Under the pieces are notes generated by a model. The model made no database searches. It was not told the origin of the DNA and saw only the letters and a program-made list of their open reading frames with translations. DNA of 64,000 nt from Bin87 sp965204395 (GTDB lineage Bacteria > Chloroflexota > Dehalococcoidia > Lucifugimonadales > UBA3495): contig OZ241987.1 in assembly GCA_965204395.1 (NCBI GenBank), positions 4,588,001 through 4,652,000 of the forward strand. Direction: 5' to 3'. A program made the position numbers and the translations under genes. Numbering within the stretch: the stretch's first letter is position 1; the number at the start of each line of letters is the position of its first letter. Below, one piece after another: positions 52,016 through 59,911 of the stretch.

Positions 52016-53029
52016 CTACAGGGCGTGCAACGCCGGTATGACCTCTCGGCCCACCAGGTCGATGTGCTCCAAAACTTCGGTCTGAGACATCTCCGGGTAG
52101 AACAGCCGGATCGCCACGTCGGTGAACCCCATCTCGTGGTAGGCGGCAATGTGCTCGACGCACTCCCCGGGACTGCCCACCAGGAAGGTGTCGTCCATCA
52201 GCGTTTCCAGGTCGCCGGTTACCTTCCTGGTCAATTCGTCATCGGTGCCGTGGAGACCGTGGTAGGCATACACTTCGTACTTCTTGGCGAAGTTGGCCCG
52301 GGCCCGCTCCAGCGCCTCCTCGTGGGTGGGGGCGCAGAAGAACTCGCGCACGATGACCATGTCTTCGGGAGCGTCGTGGCCGTTCTCTTCCAGGGTCTGA
52401 TGGTACAGGGAGATCTGGTGCCGTATGGTGGCGTTGGACTGGGCCGGCCCGACGTAGAGAATATCTCCGCCCCGACCGACCCGACGCACCGCCGGATCGC
52501 TCATGGCGGCCTGCCAGATCTTGGGGTGAGGCTTCTGGTAGGGCCGCGCGGTGGGCCGCGCCCCGGTTACGTGGTAGTAGCGCCCGTGGTGGGTCACTTC
52601 GTCGTCGCTCCACAGCCGGCGCATCAGACCCAGCGCTTCGGTACAACGGGCGCCGCGCTGGGACATCCGCGTCCCGAAGGCTTCACATTCCTCCGGGCGG
52701 TAACCCAACCCGATCCCGAGCACGAAACGGCCCTCCGCGATGTGATCCAGGGTAGCCACCTGCTCCGCCACCTCCACCGGATTCAGCAGGGGCAGCAACA
52801 GCACCGAGGTGGCCAGCTTCATGTCTCCCGGCTCGGCGGCCAGCCGCGCCAGCACCGGCCACGGCTGAAAATGCTGGAAGGGGTCGATCAGGTAGTGGTG
52901 GGCCCAGCCGTAGATGTCGAACCCGGCGTCGCGTGAGGCGCGAAACTGCTCCAGGTGGTTCTGCCACTGTTGCTGATGGTCGATGCTGTCCCGCTGCACC
53001 ACCTGTCCAACCTGATAGCCAACGCGCAT
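52016..53029 (-). CDS. LLM-class flavin-dependent oxidoreductase
   Basis: A 337-residue bacterial-luciferase-like TIM-barrel protein. Typical features are WAHHYLIDPFQHFQPWPVLA, LATSVLLLPLLNPVEVAEQV, TLDHIAEGRFVLGIGLGYRP with EECEAFG, and the late block TFLVGSPGECVEHIAAYHEM. These enzymes use reduced FMN or F420 to hydroxylate, desulfonate or dehydrogenate small organic substrates; the cofactor and substrate cannot be fixed here. An AGGGTG lies before the ATG. It is first in the operon with the alpha-hydroxy-acid oxidase; a monooxygenase beside an alpha-hydroxy-acid oxidase suggests sequential oxidation of one class of organic substrate (inference). Confidence 0.87.
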   Translation of the reverse strand: MRVGYQVGQVVQRDSIDHQQQWQNHLEQFRASRDAGFDIYGWAHHYLIDPFQHFQPWPVLARLAAEPGDMKLATSVLLLPLLNPVEVAEQVATLDHIAEGRFVLGIGLGYRPEECEAFGTRMSQRGARCTEALGLMRRLWSDDEVTHHGRYYHVTGARPTARPYQKPHPKIWQAAMSDPAVRRVGRGGDILYVGPAQSNATIRHQISLYHQTLEENGHDAPEDMVIVREFFCAPTHEEALERARANFAKKYEVYAYHGLHGTDDELTRKVTGDLETLMDDTFLVGSPGECVEHIAAYHEMGFTDVAIRLFYPEMSQTEVLEHIDLVGREVIPALHAL

Positions 53030-53386
53030 TTTATCACCCTGTCATGTGCGCCGTATTCCTGCGAAAGCAGGCACCCAGGAAGCCGCTCCCTCAAGAAAAT
53101 TGGTTTGTTCGTTGGTAGCGTATGAGTTTTAAGTTGGTGGGCGTCGTTAACCCGCCGTGGGAAACGCTGTCCGCTATAGTTATAGATGTTCCGCTGAAAC
53201 GAAACCGATGCTACCATGATGGGGCCTGCATAAAGTGAAACCAACCCTATTTACAGAGGTTGCGACGACCACAGAAACTGCAAGGCCACATTATGGCGGT
53301 CATCACTGAAATACGCAAAGGCTGAATGTGGTCCGAGTGAGGACCGCTGAGTTCGATGAATTCGACAGGTTATGGGAGTCTAAACT
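53030..53386. other. Intergenic region with REP-type fragment
   Basis: This is the divergent spacer before two small plus-strand genes. At 53056-53079 it contains TTCCTGCGAAAGCAGGCACCC, part of the same stem-forming repeat as at 55291-55389. Nothing else was recognised. Confidence 0.5.
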
Positions 53387-53629
53387 GTGAATCTTCCTAT
53401 AAAAGACATAAAATTCATTTCCGCCAAACAACTGGACATGGACAAGGACGTTATCCTCTTGCGGATCCCCATCGCCCTCCCCGAAGGGAGTGTGGACGCG
53501 GTCGTGAGGCTAGATGTCCAGTGTTACGTAATGTCCGACATGCCGGACGACCTGCTGGATATCCTTGTAAAATCCGACCTCCCCAAGCGGATTGATGAAG
53601 CTTGGACCGACCCGGTTTTGACCAAGTAG
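53387..53629 (+). CDS. Hypothetical small protein (80 aa)
   Basis: An 80-residue frame opening with GTG (VNLPIKDIKFISAKQLDMDK). It has an alternating strand pattern (VILLRIPIALPEGSVDAVVR) and an acidic C-terminal part. Its overall composition is clearly coding. No family is recognised. The next gene starts 9 bases after its stop, so the two are co-transcribed. Confidence 0.5.
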   Translation: MNLPIKDIKFISAKQLDMDKDVILLRIPIALPEGSVDAVVRLDVQCYVMSDMPDDLLDILVKSDLPKRIDEAWTDPVLTK

Positions 53630-53638
53630 GGCATCATT

Positions 53639-53917
53639 ATGACCGTTACCATCGACCCACTGACAGCCATCGCGATAGTTGGACTATTAATATCGTCTGG
53701 TGCATGGCTAATATGGTTGGGAAAATTGAGCAATCGGGTGGACCGCCTGGAGTCCGACGTTGCTGAGTTGAAAGAGGGGCAACAGAAGATATTAGGAGTG
53801 CTCAACCGTCACGTGGGTTTCCACGAGGGCCTAACTGCAATCTCAGCCGGGATAGAGCAACCCGCGGTATCGGGGGAGTTATCTGGACGAGCTAGGTCGC
53901 ATTTGGGCGGACAGTAG
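53639..53917 (+). CDS. Small membrane-anchored coiled-coil protein
   Basis: A 92-residue protein with one N-terminal transmembrane segment (LTAIAIVGLLISSGAWLIWL) followed by a heptad-like helix (LSNRVDRLESDVAELKEGQQ), then a short tail. The layout is an N-terminally anchored coiled coil, as in many small bacterial proteins of unknown role. It pairs with the 80-residue gene immediately upstream. The stretch to 54160 carries only a repeat. Confidence 0.5.
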   Translation: MTVTIDPLTAIAIVGLLISSGAWLIWLGKLSNRVDRLESDVAELKEGQQKILGVLNRHVGFHEGLTAISAGIEQPAVSGELSGRARSHLGGQ

Positions 53918-54091
53918 TACCCGCCGCATCAGGAACTGTCCCGCACGGTGGAAACACTCAACCTGATGGCAGAATCAAAATGTCAAGCCCCACACTTCGC
54001 GTCGCGCCGGTTGGTCGTCTACCGCGCGGTAAGCGCGGCACTTACAAGCGTCAAGCGAAGGCGTAAATTCCAAACGGATACGCCACCCGTT

Positions 54092-54143
54092 TATACCCAC
54101 TCTGGATTCCCGCCCTGTATCAAGTGCGGGGTGTCCTTTTTTC
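54092..54143. repeat. Stem-forming intergenic repeat with T-run
   Basis: GGATTCCCGCCC and GCGGGGTGTCC flank a TGTATCAAGT centre, followed by six T residues. The same TGTATCAAGT/ACTTGATACA core is found at 56041-56060. It may act as a terminator. Confidence 0.45.
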
Positions 54144-54198
54144 GCAGGACCGACGGTTAAATGTCAACACGCCCCAGCTTCGCACGCGTACGCAGTTT

Positions 54199-54291
54199 GT
54201 CATCGCGAGGAGCGTAGCGACGTGGCGGTCTCGCTGAATCGAACGATGGTCCCTTTGGCGACGAGATTACCACGCTGCGCTCGCAATAACA
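54199..54291. repeat. REP/MITE-like inverted repeat
   Basis: GTCATCGCGAGGAGCGTAGC with CGTGGCGGTCTCG at one end pairs imperfectly with CGAGATTACCACG and CTGCGCTCGCAATAAC at the other. The word resembles the TCATTGCGAGG-type intergenic repeats common in many bacteria, including Chloroflexota. It is non-coding. Confidence 0.6.
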
Positions 54292-54320
54292 GATCCGACA
54301 ATGTGGGTACGCAACAAGCC

Positions 54321-55214
54321 CTACCCTCCGACGTGGCGGTACTTGATTAGCCGCTCGCCTTCCAGGTTCTGGTTCACGTAGATGTCGCCGTGGGAATCGA
54401 CCCACACGGCGTGGGCGCCGTTGCCCCACCCGGCGTCCGAGGGGCTGCCCCAGCGCGCCAGCACGTTGCCGTCGATGTCCAGAATCGACATGAAACCGTC
54501 CAGCTCCGGCACGTACACCGCCAAGTCATCGTCGATGTAGATGTCGCAGGGCCGCGCCAGGTCCGCCCACTGCTCCAGGAAGTTACCCTCGGAGTCGAAG
54601 ATCTGCATCCGGTTATTTTCGCGGTCGGCCACGAACACCCGACCGTCCGTATGCACCCAGACCCCGTGGGGTACGTGGAACTCGCCGGGGGCGGTTTTTC
54701 CAGGCGCGCCCCAGGAGTCCACCAGCTCACCATCGGCGGTGAACCGATGTACCCGGGCGTTGCCGTAGCCGTCAGAGATGTACAGCAGGCCGTCCGGGGA
54801 AATGGCGATGTCGCTGGGGCGGTTGAACGGTCCGGCCGCCCTGACCGCGGGGTCGCTGTAGTTCCCCGACCAGCCGGTGTCTGACGGTTTATCCCATTCG
54901 CCCATGGTCATCAGCAGGTTGCCGCTGGGGTCGTACTTGAGCACCACGTGGCTGTTCTTGACCGGTAGGTAGAGATTCTCGTCGTCGTCGATGAACATGC
55001 CGTGAGCGTCGGTGAGGACGCCCTCGCCCCATGAGGCGAGATAGTTGCCGTCACGGTCAAGGACGATCAGCGGGTGTTCGCCGCGGTTGAAGAGATACAC
55101 CCGGTCCTCGGAGTCGGTCACGATGGCCGTCTGCCCCAACTCCCATCCCTCGGGCAGTTTCTCCCAGTTCTCGACCTGCTCATATGTGTACTTGCCATTG
55201 CCGACGGTGGTCAT
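54321..55214 (-). CDS. NHL-type beta-propeller protein
   Basis: A 297-residue protein made of about six NHL-like repeats, each with a hydrophobic strand, a Gly/Asn turn and an acidic start (for example LIVLDRDGNYLASWGEG, HGMFIDDDENLYLPV, DIAISPDGLLYISDGYGNAR, GVWVHTDGRVFVADRENN, DIYIDDDLAVYV). The ATG follows GGAGGCT. There is no signal peptide. Similar six-bladed proteins include peptidylglycine lyase-like enzymes and scaffold proteins, but no catalytic metal site is certain here. It is the third gene on the same strand after the 343-residue protein and the UGSC selenoprotein, 200 bases downstream of the latter. Confidence 0.85.
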   Translation of the reverse strand: MTTVGNGKYTYEQVENWEKLPEGWELGQTAIVTDSEDRVYLFNRGEHPLIVLDRDGNYLASWGEGVLTDAHGMFIDDDENLYLPVKNSHVVLKYDPSGNLLMTMGEWDKPSDTGWSGNYSDPAVRAAGPFNRPSDIAISPDGLLYISDGYGNARVHRFTADGELVDSWGAPGKTAPGEFHVPHGVWVHTDGRVFVADRENNRMQIFDSEGNFLEQWADLARPCDIYIDDDLAVYVPELDGFMSILDIDGNVLARWGSPSDAGWGNGAHAVWVDSHGDIYVNQNLEGERLIKYRHVGG

Positions 55215-55290
55215 GTCGTAGCCTCCTCGGTCGCGCCCGGTGGCCCGGGGGAATAGATTATTGGTCGCTCTAGGTTGCGTTGAAATTTTC

Positions 55291-55389
55291 CGTCATTCCC
55301 GCGAAAGCGGGAATCCAGAGAGTACAAATAAGGCCAACACTCCTTATCGCAATGGCTTTTCTGGGTTCCTGCTTTCGCAGGAACGACAG
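55291..55389. repeat. Paired CGTCATTCCCGCGAAAGCGGG-type repeat
   Basis: CGTCATTCCCGCG and AAAGCGGGAATCCAG (55291-55318) is itself a stem. A reversed version, CTGGGTTCCTGC and TTTCGCAGGAACGAC (55360-55385), lies 40 bases on. This is a typical bacterial intergenic palindromic unit in inverted orientation, lying between the propeller gene promoter and the UGSC gene end. Confidence 0.65.
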
Positions 55390-55414
55390 TGTATTTTCAA
55401 AATGTCAACATGCC

Positions 55415-55972
55415 TTAGTAGGTTGTCAGCGTATCAATAACCGCCTGCTCCAGCTCGCCGGCGCGGACCGAGACCTGGTCGGGTGTCAGACCCCCCAGGG
55501 GATGGGGAATACCCAGCGGGTGGAAGTCGCCGCGGCCAAAGGTGCGGGCGTGGCGGAAGGCCGAGTTCAGGAACGGATCGGTGCAGAGCACCACCGTAGG
55601 GATGCCGAGGTTTTCCAGCGTCATTGCGTCGTGCACACTGCACGCGGTGCAGGACCCTCAATCGGCAATCGCCGTCACCACGAAGTCGCATCGCGCGGAA
55701 AGGTCGCTGATGATCTCATCGGCGGCCGGCCGCGAATACACGAACTTGTCCACGGCTACGACGTCGCCCAGTTCCAGGTCCTTCGCCATCCGCTCGCCGA
55801 TGTTCCGCAGCAGCAGGTCGGCGTTGGCCTTACGGTTGCCCATGAAGCCGCCGACCTTGTCGTGCAGCGTGTCCAGGCGCGGCGCGGCCCGCCAACGGGA
55901 CGCCGCATCCGGATCAATGGGCAGGGCCAAACCCAGTTCCCGCATCCGGTCTTGGTAGTTCGTTACAGTCAT
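55415..55972 (-). CDS. UGSC-family selenoprotein with in-frame UGA
   Basis: A 185-residue protein if the UGA at 55658-55660 is read as selenocysteine. GAGGGA lies before the ATG at 55972. The first 104 residues end VVTAIAD, then Sec105-Gly-Ser-Cys-Thr-Ala-Cys follows, and the frame runs on through HDAMTLENLGIPTVVLCTDP to a TAA/TAG-type end at 55415. U-G-S-C after a beta-strand is the diagnostic motif of the UGSC family, and the downstream half matches the family end, so the UGA is not a random stop. Sec105/Cys108 form a redox motif of the C-x-x-C type, suggesting a selenol-dependent redox enzyme; substrate unknown. A stem-loop lies just after the UGA. Ordinary annotation would split it into two short frames. 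The 343-residue gene lies 95 bases upstream. Confidence 0.85.
55631..55657 (-). promoter_or_regulatory. Candidate bacterial SECIS hairpin
   Basis: Directly 3' of the UGA, the mRNA can fold CUGCAC-CGC-GUGCAG (6-bp stem, 55638-55652) or, alternatively, GUGCA-GUG-UGCAC (5-bp stem, 55631-55643). The second places a loop G about 20 bases after the UGA, the spacing usual for bacterial SECIS elements. The fold is a visual prediction. Confidence 0.5.
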
Positions 55973-56067
55973 CGTTCCCTCTTCAATGCAGTCATCGATC
56001 CTTCTTCAATAACAGCCTGCCCCGTGCTCGACCCGGGGGCACCCCGTACTTGATACAGGGTCTGCGT

Positions 56068-57099
56068 TTAACGTTCGATCTTTCGCGTGACTCGGCGAGA
56101 GCCCCAGCCGGGCAGGTATGCTGAGTGGGGGCCTCCGGCGCCGCCTGCGACGAAAATGTTGATGCGGTCCGGGGCGCGAACCACCGGCACCATCTGGTCG
56201 TCGTCGTCAGCGTCAATGTACCGGGGCCAGAAGTGGCCGCGGCGGGAGTCGCCCTGGGGCGGGCCGCCCTGGCGGAGTTTCCGCACCGGCTTGCGGGCGT
56301 GCTCAAAGAGGAACTGGCGGATGTCCCGTTTGTTCCAGCCGTCGCGGTGCAGGAACTTGGCGTGCTCGGGCCCAATGACCACCATCGTGTCGCCCATCAC
56401 GTACATCTGGACGTTGCCCAGGGTGCACATGGTGTCGGCAAGCACGGTCAGGAAGTTCCGCGAGTGGGTGGCGTGGTACATGATGTTGTGGGGCGCCTCC
56501 GCCGGGAACACCGACACCGTGCTGTCGGTCGGGGCAAAGCCAAGTTCAACGTGCATCGGTTCCCAGGGGTTGGCATCCTCGTCCTCGGCAACGCAGTAGG
56601 TGTACGCTCCGGGGTGGCCGAAGGTGGCCTTGTTGGTCTCGCCAGGTATGGCGCCGCCGAGGTTCAGCAGGATCAGCTTGACGGCGCGGCCGATGGTGGC
56701 ATTGGCCCTCCAACCGGAGCCGAAGCAGTTGTAGCCGCCGTTGATCTCCAGTTCCTTGACGATGGGGCCGTTGATTATCAACAGCGGTGTGTGAATGCCG
56801 GTGGAGCACATCACTCCCCGCAGGTTGAACCGCTCGTCCATCATCGCTTCTAGGGCGGTGATGATTACTGGCATGTGCTCCGGCACGCAGCCCGCCATAA
56901 CGGCGTTGACCGCGATGCGCTCGACGGTGGCCCGTCCGCCCAGGGGCGGCAGTTCCGCGATGAGTTCGTCGCCCCCGCGTCCGGTGATCTCCACAAATCG
57001 GCGAACCAACGGCTCGGACGGCGGCACTACCGGCAGACCGTCGGTCCACCCGGTCTCGAACATCAATTCAATGGCATCGGAAACGTCGGTGGCAAGCAT
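56068..57099 (-). CDS. Conserved protein paired with the UGSC selenoprotein
   Basis: A 343-residue soluble protein without a signal peptide. Conserved-looking blocks are ELMFETGWTDGLPVVPPSEP, ELPPLGGRATVERIAVNAVM, AGCVPEHMPVIITALEAM, a Gly-rich Cys block NGGYNCFGSGWRANATIGRA, GHPGAYTYCVAEDEDANPWE, and FPAEAPHNIMYHATHS. From memory, proteins of this pattern are often encoded beside UGSC proteins, but no activity is established that I can name. Cys in AGCVPE and NCFG are candidates for redox exchange with the selenol (inference). It lies upstream on the same strand with a 95-base gap containing a repeat fragment (56031-56066). Confidence 0.7.
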   Translation of the reverse strand: MLATDVSDAIELMFETGWTDGLPVVPPSEPLVRRFVEITGRGGDELIAELPPLGGRATVERIAVNAVMAGCVPEHMPVIITALEAMMDERFNLRGVMCSTGIHTPLLIINGPIVKELEINGGYNCFGSGWRANATIGRAVKLILLNLGGAIPGETNKATFGHPGAYTYCVAEDEDANPWEPMHVELGFAPTDSTVSVFPAEAPHNIMYHATHSRNFLTVLADTMCTLGNVQMYVMGDTMVVIGPEHAKFLHRDGWNKRDIRQFLFEHARKPVRKLRQGGPPQGDSRRGHFWPRYIDADDDDQMVPVVRAPDRINIFVAGGAGGPHSAYLPGWGSRRVTRKIER

Positions 57100-57593
57100 T
57101 ATCGTCCCATGGGAGGCGTCGGATTATCCGCAGTTCAATCGGGGCGAGTGTAATCGTCGTGGATAATGCCGTCAACGCGACATTCACCCTTATGCACACC
57201 TATTGCGGCACGAGGTTTGCAACAGTTCCAAGTCGCTTCGCATCGATGCGTTAGCTTCACCTATGAACGGCATCGGATGCACTCGTCTGCCTGGCACGCA
57301 GACGTTACTAGTGCATGCACCCTACAACCGGAATTTGAGCGTTGTCGTATTAAACAGTGATGAGCTGCTGAATTGAATGTGCTGGATTCGGATAGCAGAA
57401 GAATTGAGCGCAAATAGCGCCTCAATGCGCATAGGCCATTTTACCCATAGACCGGATTAGAGCCAGATATTACGTTTTCTTGAGTCGTGGCGGCGGGCGG
57501 TTAGGGGCTGATTCATTTGGGCCGTCCACATGCGACAGGCCACGAAATTGGGATCCCATCGGCCGACTTGTCCGTGGGAGGGAGATAACCGAA
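57100..57593. other. Divergent intergenic region, no supported gene
   Basis: The spacer between the 343-residue gene (minus) and the LuxR-type regulator (plus). It is less GC-rich than its surroundings from 57170 to 57470, as expected for promoters. A longer frame of the regulator opening with TTG 57480 overlaps it but lacks a ribosome site. Confidence 0.45.
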
Positions 57594-58394
57594 GTGACGC
57601 CGGATGGGCTGTTTGGGCTCTTGTCGTCAGCGCAGTGCGGCGCTTTCGTCCTGGCCACCGACCAGACGGTGGTTTTCTGGAACCGCCGCGCCCGTGAAAT
57701 CCTCGGTTATTCCCCAGACCTTGTCCTTGGCCAGCGTTGCTCCGCCATCGCACGCGAGGCAGAAGGAAACACCCTGACCCACGACTGCGAGTCCGGTTGT
57801 CTGATGGTGCGCAGCCTGCGCGCTGGTCTGGTGCCCAGTCGAGCCAGGTTGCAGATGCGATGCTCCTGGGGCGAGTGGAAATGGGTGGTGGTAACACCGA
57901 TGGTGGTTTCGGGGGTAGAGGATGACGGCCCATTGCTGGTCTACCTGTTCGGCGATTCGGGCGAAGTCGCGCTTTCCGCGGACGTCCGGCGGTTGATCGA
58001 GTTGGCCGGAGGCACCGGCTCTGTATCGTACGACCGTTACCCAAACGTCGGCAGCGGTGGCTCCGAGTCCCCCAGGGTGGCCGAGTCGCCGGTTGACGAT
58101 TACCTGGTACTCGACGCCGCCGCACGCGGATCGCCGGACGAACCTGATCAAAGCGACACTGAGATCCCGGAGTCCGAACCCAAGCCATCCCCGGTGAGAT
58201 TGACCCAGCGGGAGCGGCAGGTGTTGTCCTACCTGGCTCAGGGCTGGGACACCAGGTACATCGCCCAAGAATTGGGCGTGAGTTGGTACACGGCGCGAAA
58301 CCACATCGACAACCTACGAGTCAAGCTGGGCGCGTCCAACCGTCTGGAAGCTGTCATGGTTGCCATGCGCCTGGGACTAATCCAACCCGAATAA
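57594..58394 (+). CDS. PAS-LuxR-type transcription regulator
   Basis: A roughly 266-residue regulator. The GTG start was chosen because GGGAGGGAG lies just upstream. The N-terminal PAS-like domain (about 1-125) reads GAFVLATDQTVVFWNRRARE with ILGYSPDLVLGQ and a Cys-containing middle. A linker rich in Pro, Ser and acidic residues follows, then a LuxR/NarL HTH domain (about 200-263): LTQRERQVLSYLAQGWDTRY, IAQELGVSWYTARNHIDNLR, and LGASNRLEAVMVAMRLGLI. No receiver domain is present, so it probably senses a ligand or redox state through the PAS domain (inference). It is followed by an LLM oxidoreductase gene 273 bases downstream, a possible target. Confidence 0.83.
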   Translation: MTPDGLFGLLSSAQCGAFVLATDQTVVFWNRRAREILGYSPDLVLGQRCSAIAREAEGNTLTHDCESGCLMVRSLRAGLVPSRARLQMRCSWGEWKWVVVTPMVVSGVEDDGPLLVYLFGDSGEVALSADVRRLIELAGGTGSVSYDRYPNVGSGGSESPRVAESPVDDYLVLDAAARGSPDEPDQSDTEIPESEPKPSPVRLTQRERQVLSYLAQGWDTRYIAQELGVSWYTARNHIDNLRVKLGASNRLEAVMVAMRLGLIQPE

Positions 58395-58667
58395 CGCCAC
58401 TGGCCGGTTAGGCTTTCGATTTGACGCGGCGGAAGATTGATGCCAATCCTTGGAGCGCCAGCCTGAAGGCGATCATTTTCGTCGTGTTCAGACAGTTCGA
58501 GGAGTGTTCCAGACCCTTCCGCCGTTGCGTTTATCACAGCAATCCGTCGAGCGCGAGAGACTTTGACATGGGTGAGCATTCCAAATAGAGTTGCAAAGAT
58601 GGTAGAAATTCAGATCGCGTGATTCGCGACCATCACACGACCACCGGATCACACGAGGACTTTATTC

Positions 58668-59792
58668 ATGGCATTGCAGTTTGGCGTATTCGATCACATC
58701 GAGCCCATACCCGGCGTAGCGCTGGATCAAATTTACCGGGAACGCCTGGAGCAAATCGCGTGGTTGGATGACGTTGGGTTTTACTCCTACCACCTGGCGG
58801 AGCACCACACTCCGGCGGTCCACAGCCTTGCGCCGTCCCAGAACGTTTTCCTGGCGGCGGCGGCCGAAAGAACCAAGGCCATGCGTCTGGGGCCGTGCGT
58901 GTACGTGCTGCCATTGCACCACCCTGTGCGCCTGATCGAAGAAATCTGCATGCTGGACAACATCAGCGACGGCCGGATGGACATCGGCGTGGGGCGCGGC
59001 GGAGTGATCGAGGCATACTTCTGGGGACAGGACTCAGACGTGGAGATTAACTATTCCAGGTACCTGGAGACGCTGGCAGTAGTCAAAGAGGGCCTTGCCA
59101 ACGACTCCCTGACCTACCAAGGGGAGTTTTACAAATTTGACGATCTTCCAATGCGTTTGAGGCCCAAACAGGATCCGCACCCGCCCTTCTGGTATATGCG
59201 GAACGTGGAAACGGCGGCCGCCAACGGGATGCACACCATCATTGTGGGGAACCTGGACTCATTCCAGGCGAACGTGGATCGCTATTTCCAACTTTGGGAC
59301 GAGTATCAAGGGCAGGGCTCCCTGAACGCCCAGGGAGAAAAGCCAAAGATCGGGTTGGTCAACCACCTGTACGTCGCCGAGACGGATGCGGACGCCATCG
59401 CCATCGCCCAGCCGGCGTGGGACCAATACAAATGGAACCTGGCAGCGCCGCGCCGACTGGAAGCCGAAAGGCGTGGGCTGACTCAGTTTTTGCAGGGCGA
59501 AGCCAACCCGAGGCCATCAAACCTGCCAGACCGCGAATCGCAGGCTAGCGGCACCGTGGCGGCAAGGACCGCAGGCTCCCGGGGTTTTGAGGAGCACGCC
59601 GCGCGCGGAGGGGGCGGGTTCAACGTTGTTGCCGGGTCCCCGGACACCATTCGGGACTACATGGACGAATACCTGGAAACCGGCGCAAATTACTTTGTGG
59701 CTGCCTTCCAGTGGGGGCACCTGTCCCATGAGGAGACCATGCGCTCCGCGGAACTGTTTGTGTCCGAGGTCATGCCCCACTACACCCAATAG
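58668..59792 (+). CDS. LLM-class flavin-dependent oxidoreductase (longer type)
   Basis: A 374-residue luciferase-like TIM-barrel enzyme. Landmarks are LQFGVFDHIEPIPGVALDQI, YSYHLAEHHTPAVHSLAPSQ, LGPCVYVLPLHHPVRLIEEI, LDNISDGRMDIGVGRGGVIE and, near the end, NVVAGSPDTIRDYMDEYLET. The EHH motif and the GVGRG phosphate-binding region fit FMN binding. The insert around residues 270-310 is long and Arg/Gly-rich, unusual but not unprecedented. The substrate is unknown. It is in the same orientation as, and 273 bases behind, the PAS-LuxR regulator; the two may form a regulator-target pair. Confidence 0.87.
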   Translation: MALQFGVFDHIEPIPGVALDQIYRERLEQIAWLDDVGFYSYHLAEHHTPAVHSLAPSQNVFLAAAAERTKAMRLGPCVYVLPLHHPVRLIEEICMLDNISDGRMDIGVGRGGVIEAYFWGQDSDVEINYSRYLETLAVVKEGLANDSLTYQGEFYKFDDLPMRLRPKQDPHPPFWYMRNVETAAANGMHTIIVGNLDSFQANVDRYFQLWDEYQGQGSLNAQGEKPKIGLVNHLYVAETDADAIAIAQPAWDQYKWNLAAPRRLEAERRGLTQFLQGEANPRPSNLPDRESQASGTVAARTAGSRGFEEHAARGGGGFNVVAGSPDTIRDYMDEYLETGANYFVAAFQWGHLSHEETMRSAELFVSEVMPHYTQ

Positions 59793-59911
59793 GCCTGGGC
59801 ACGGGAAAGTGATGGGACGGAACCGTGTAAATCAGTCAACCAGGAACCGTTCCGGTCTGGCCGGCATGCGCGTCCGCGTGCGGCGGATTCAAGGGAACGC
59901 GAAGCCGCAGA

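Noticed and set aside
55415..55972. Reading the UGSC gene as two separate genes or a nonsense-mutated pseudogene
   Set aside because: The single UGA is exactly at the family's selenocysteine position, followed by Gly-Ser-Cys, and no other disruption is present.
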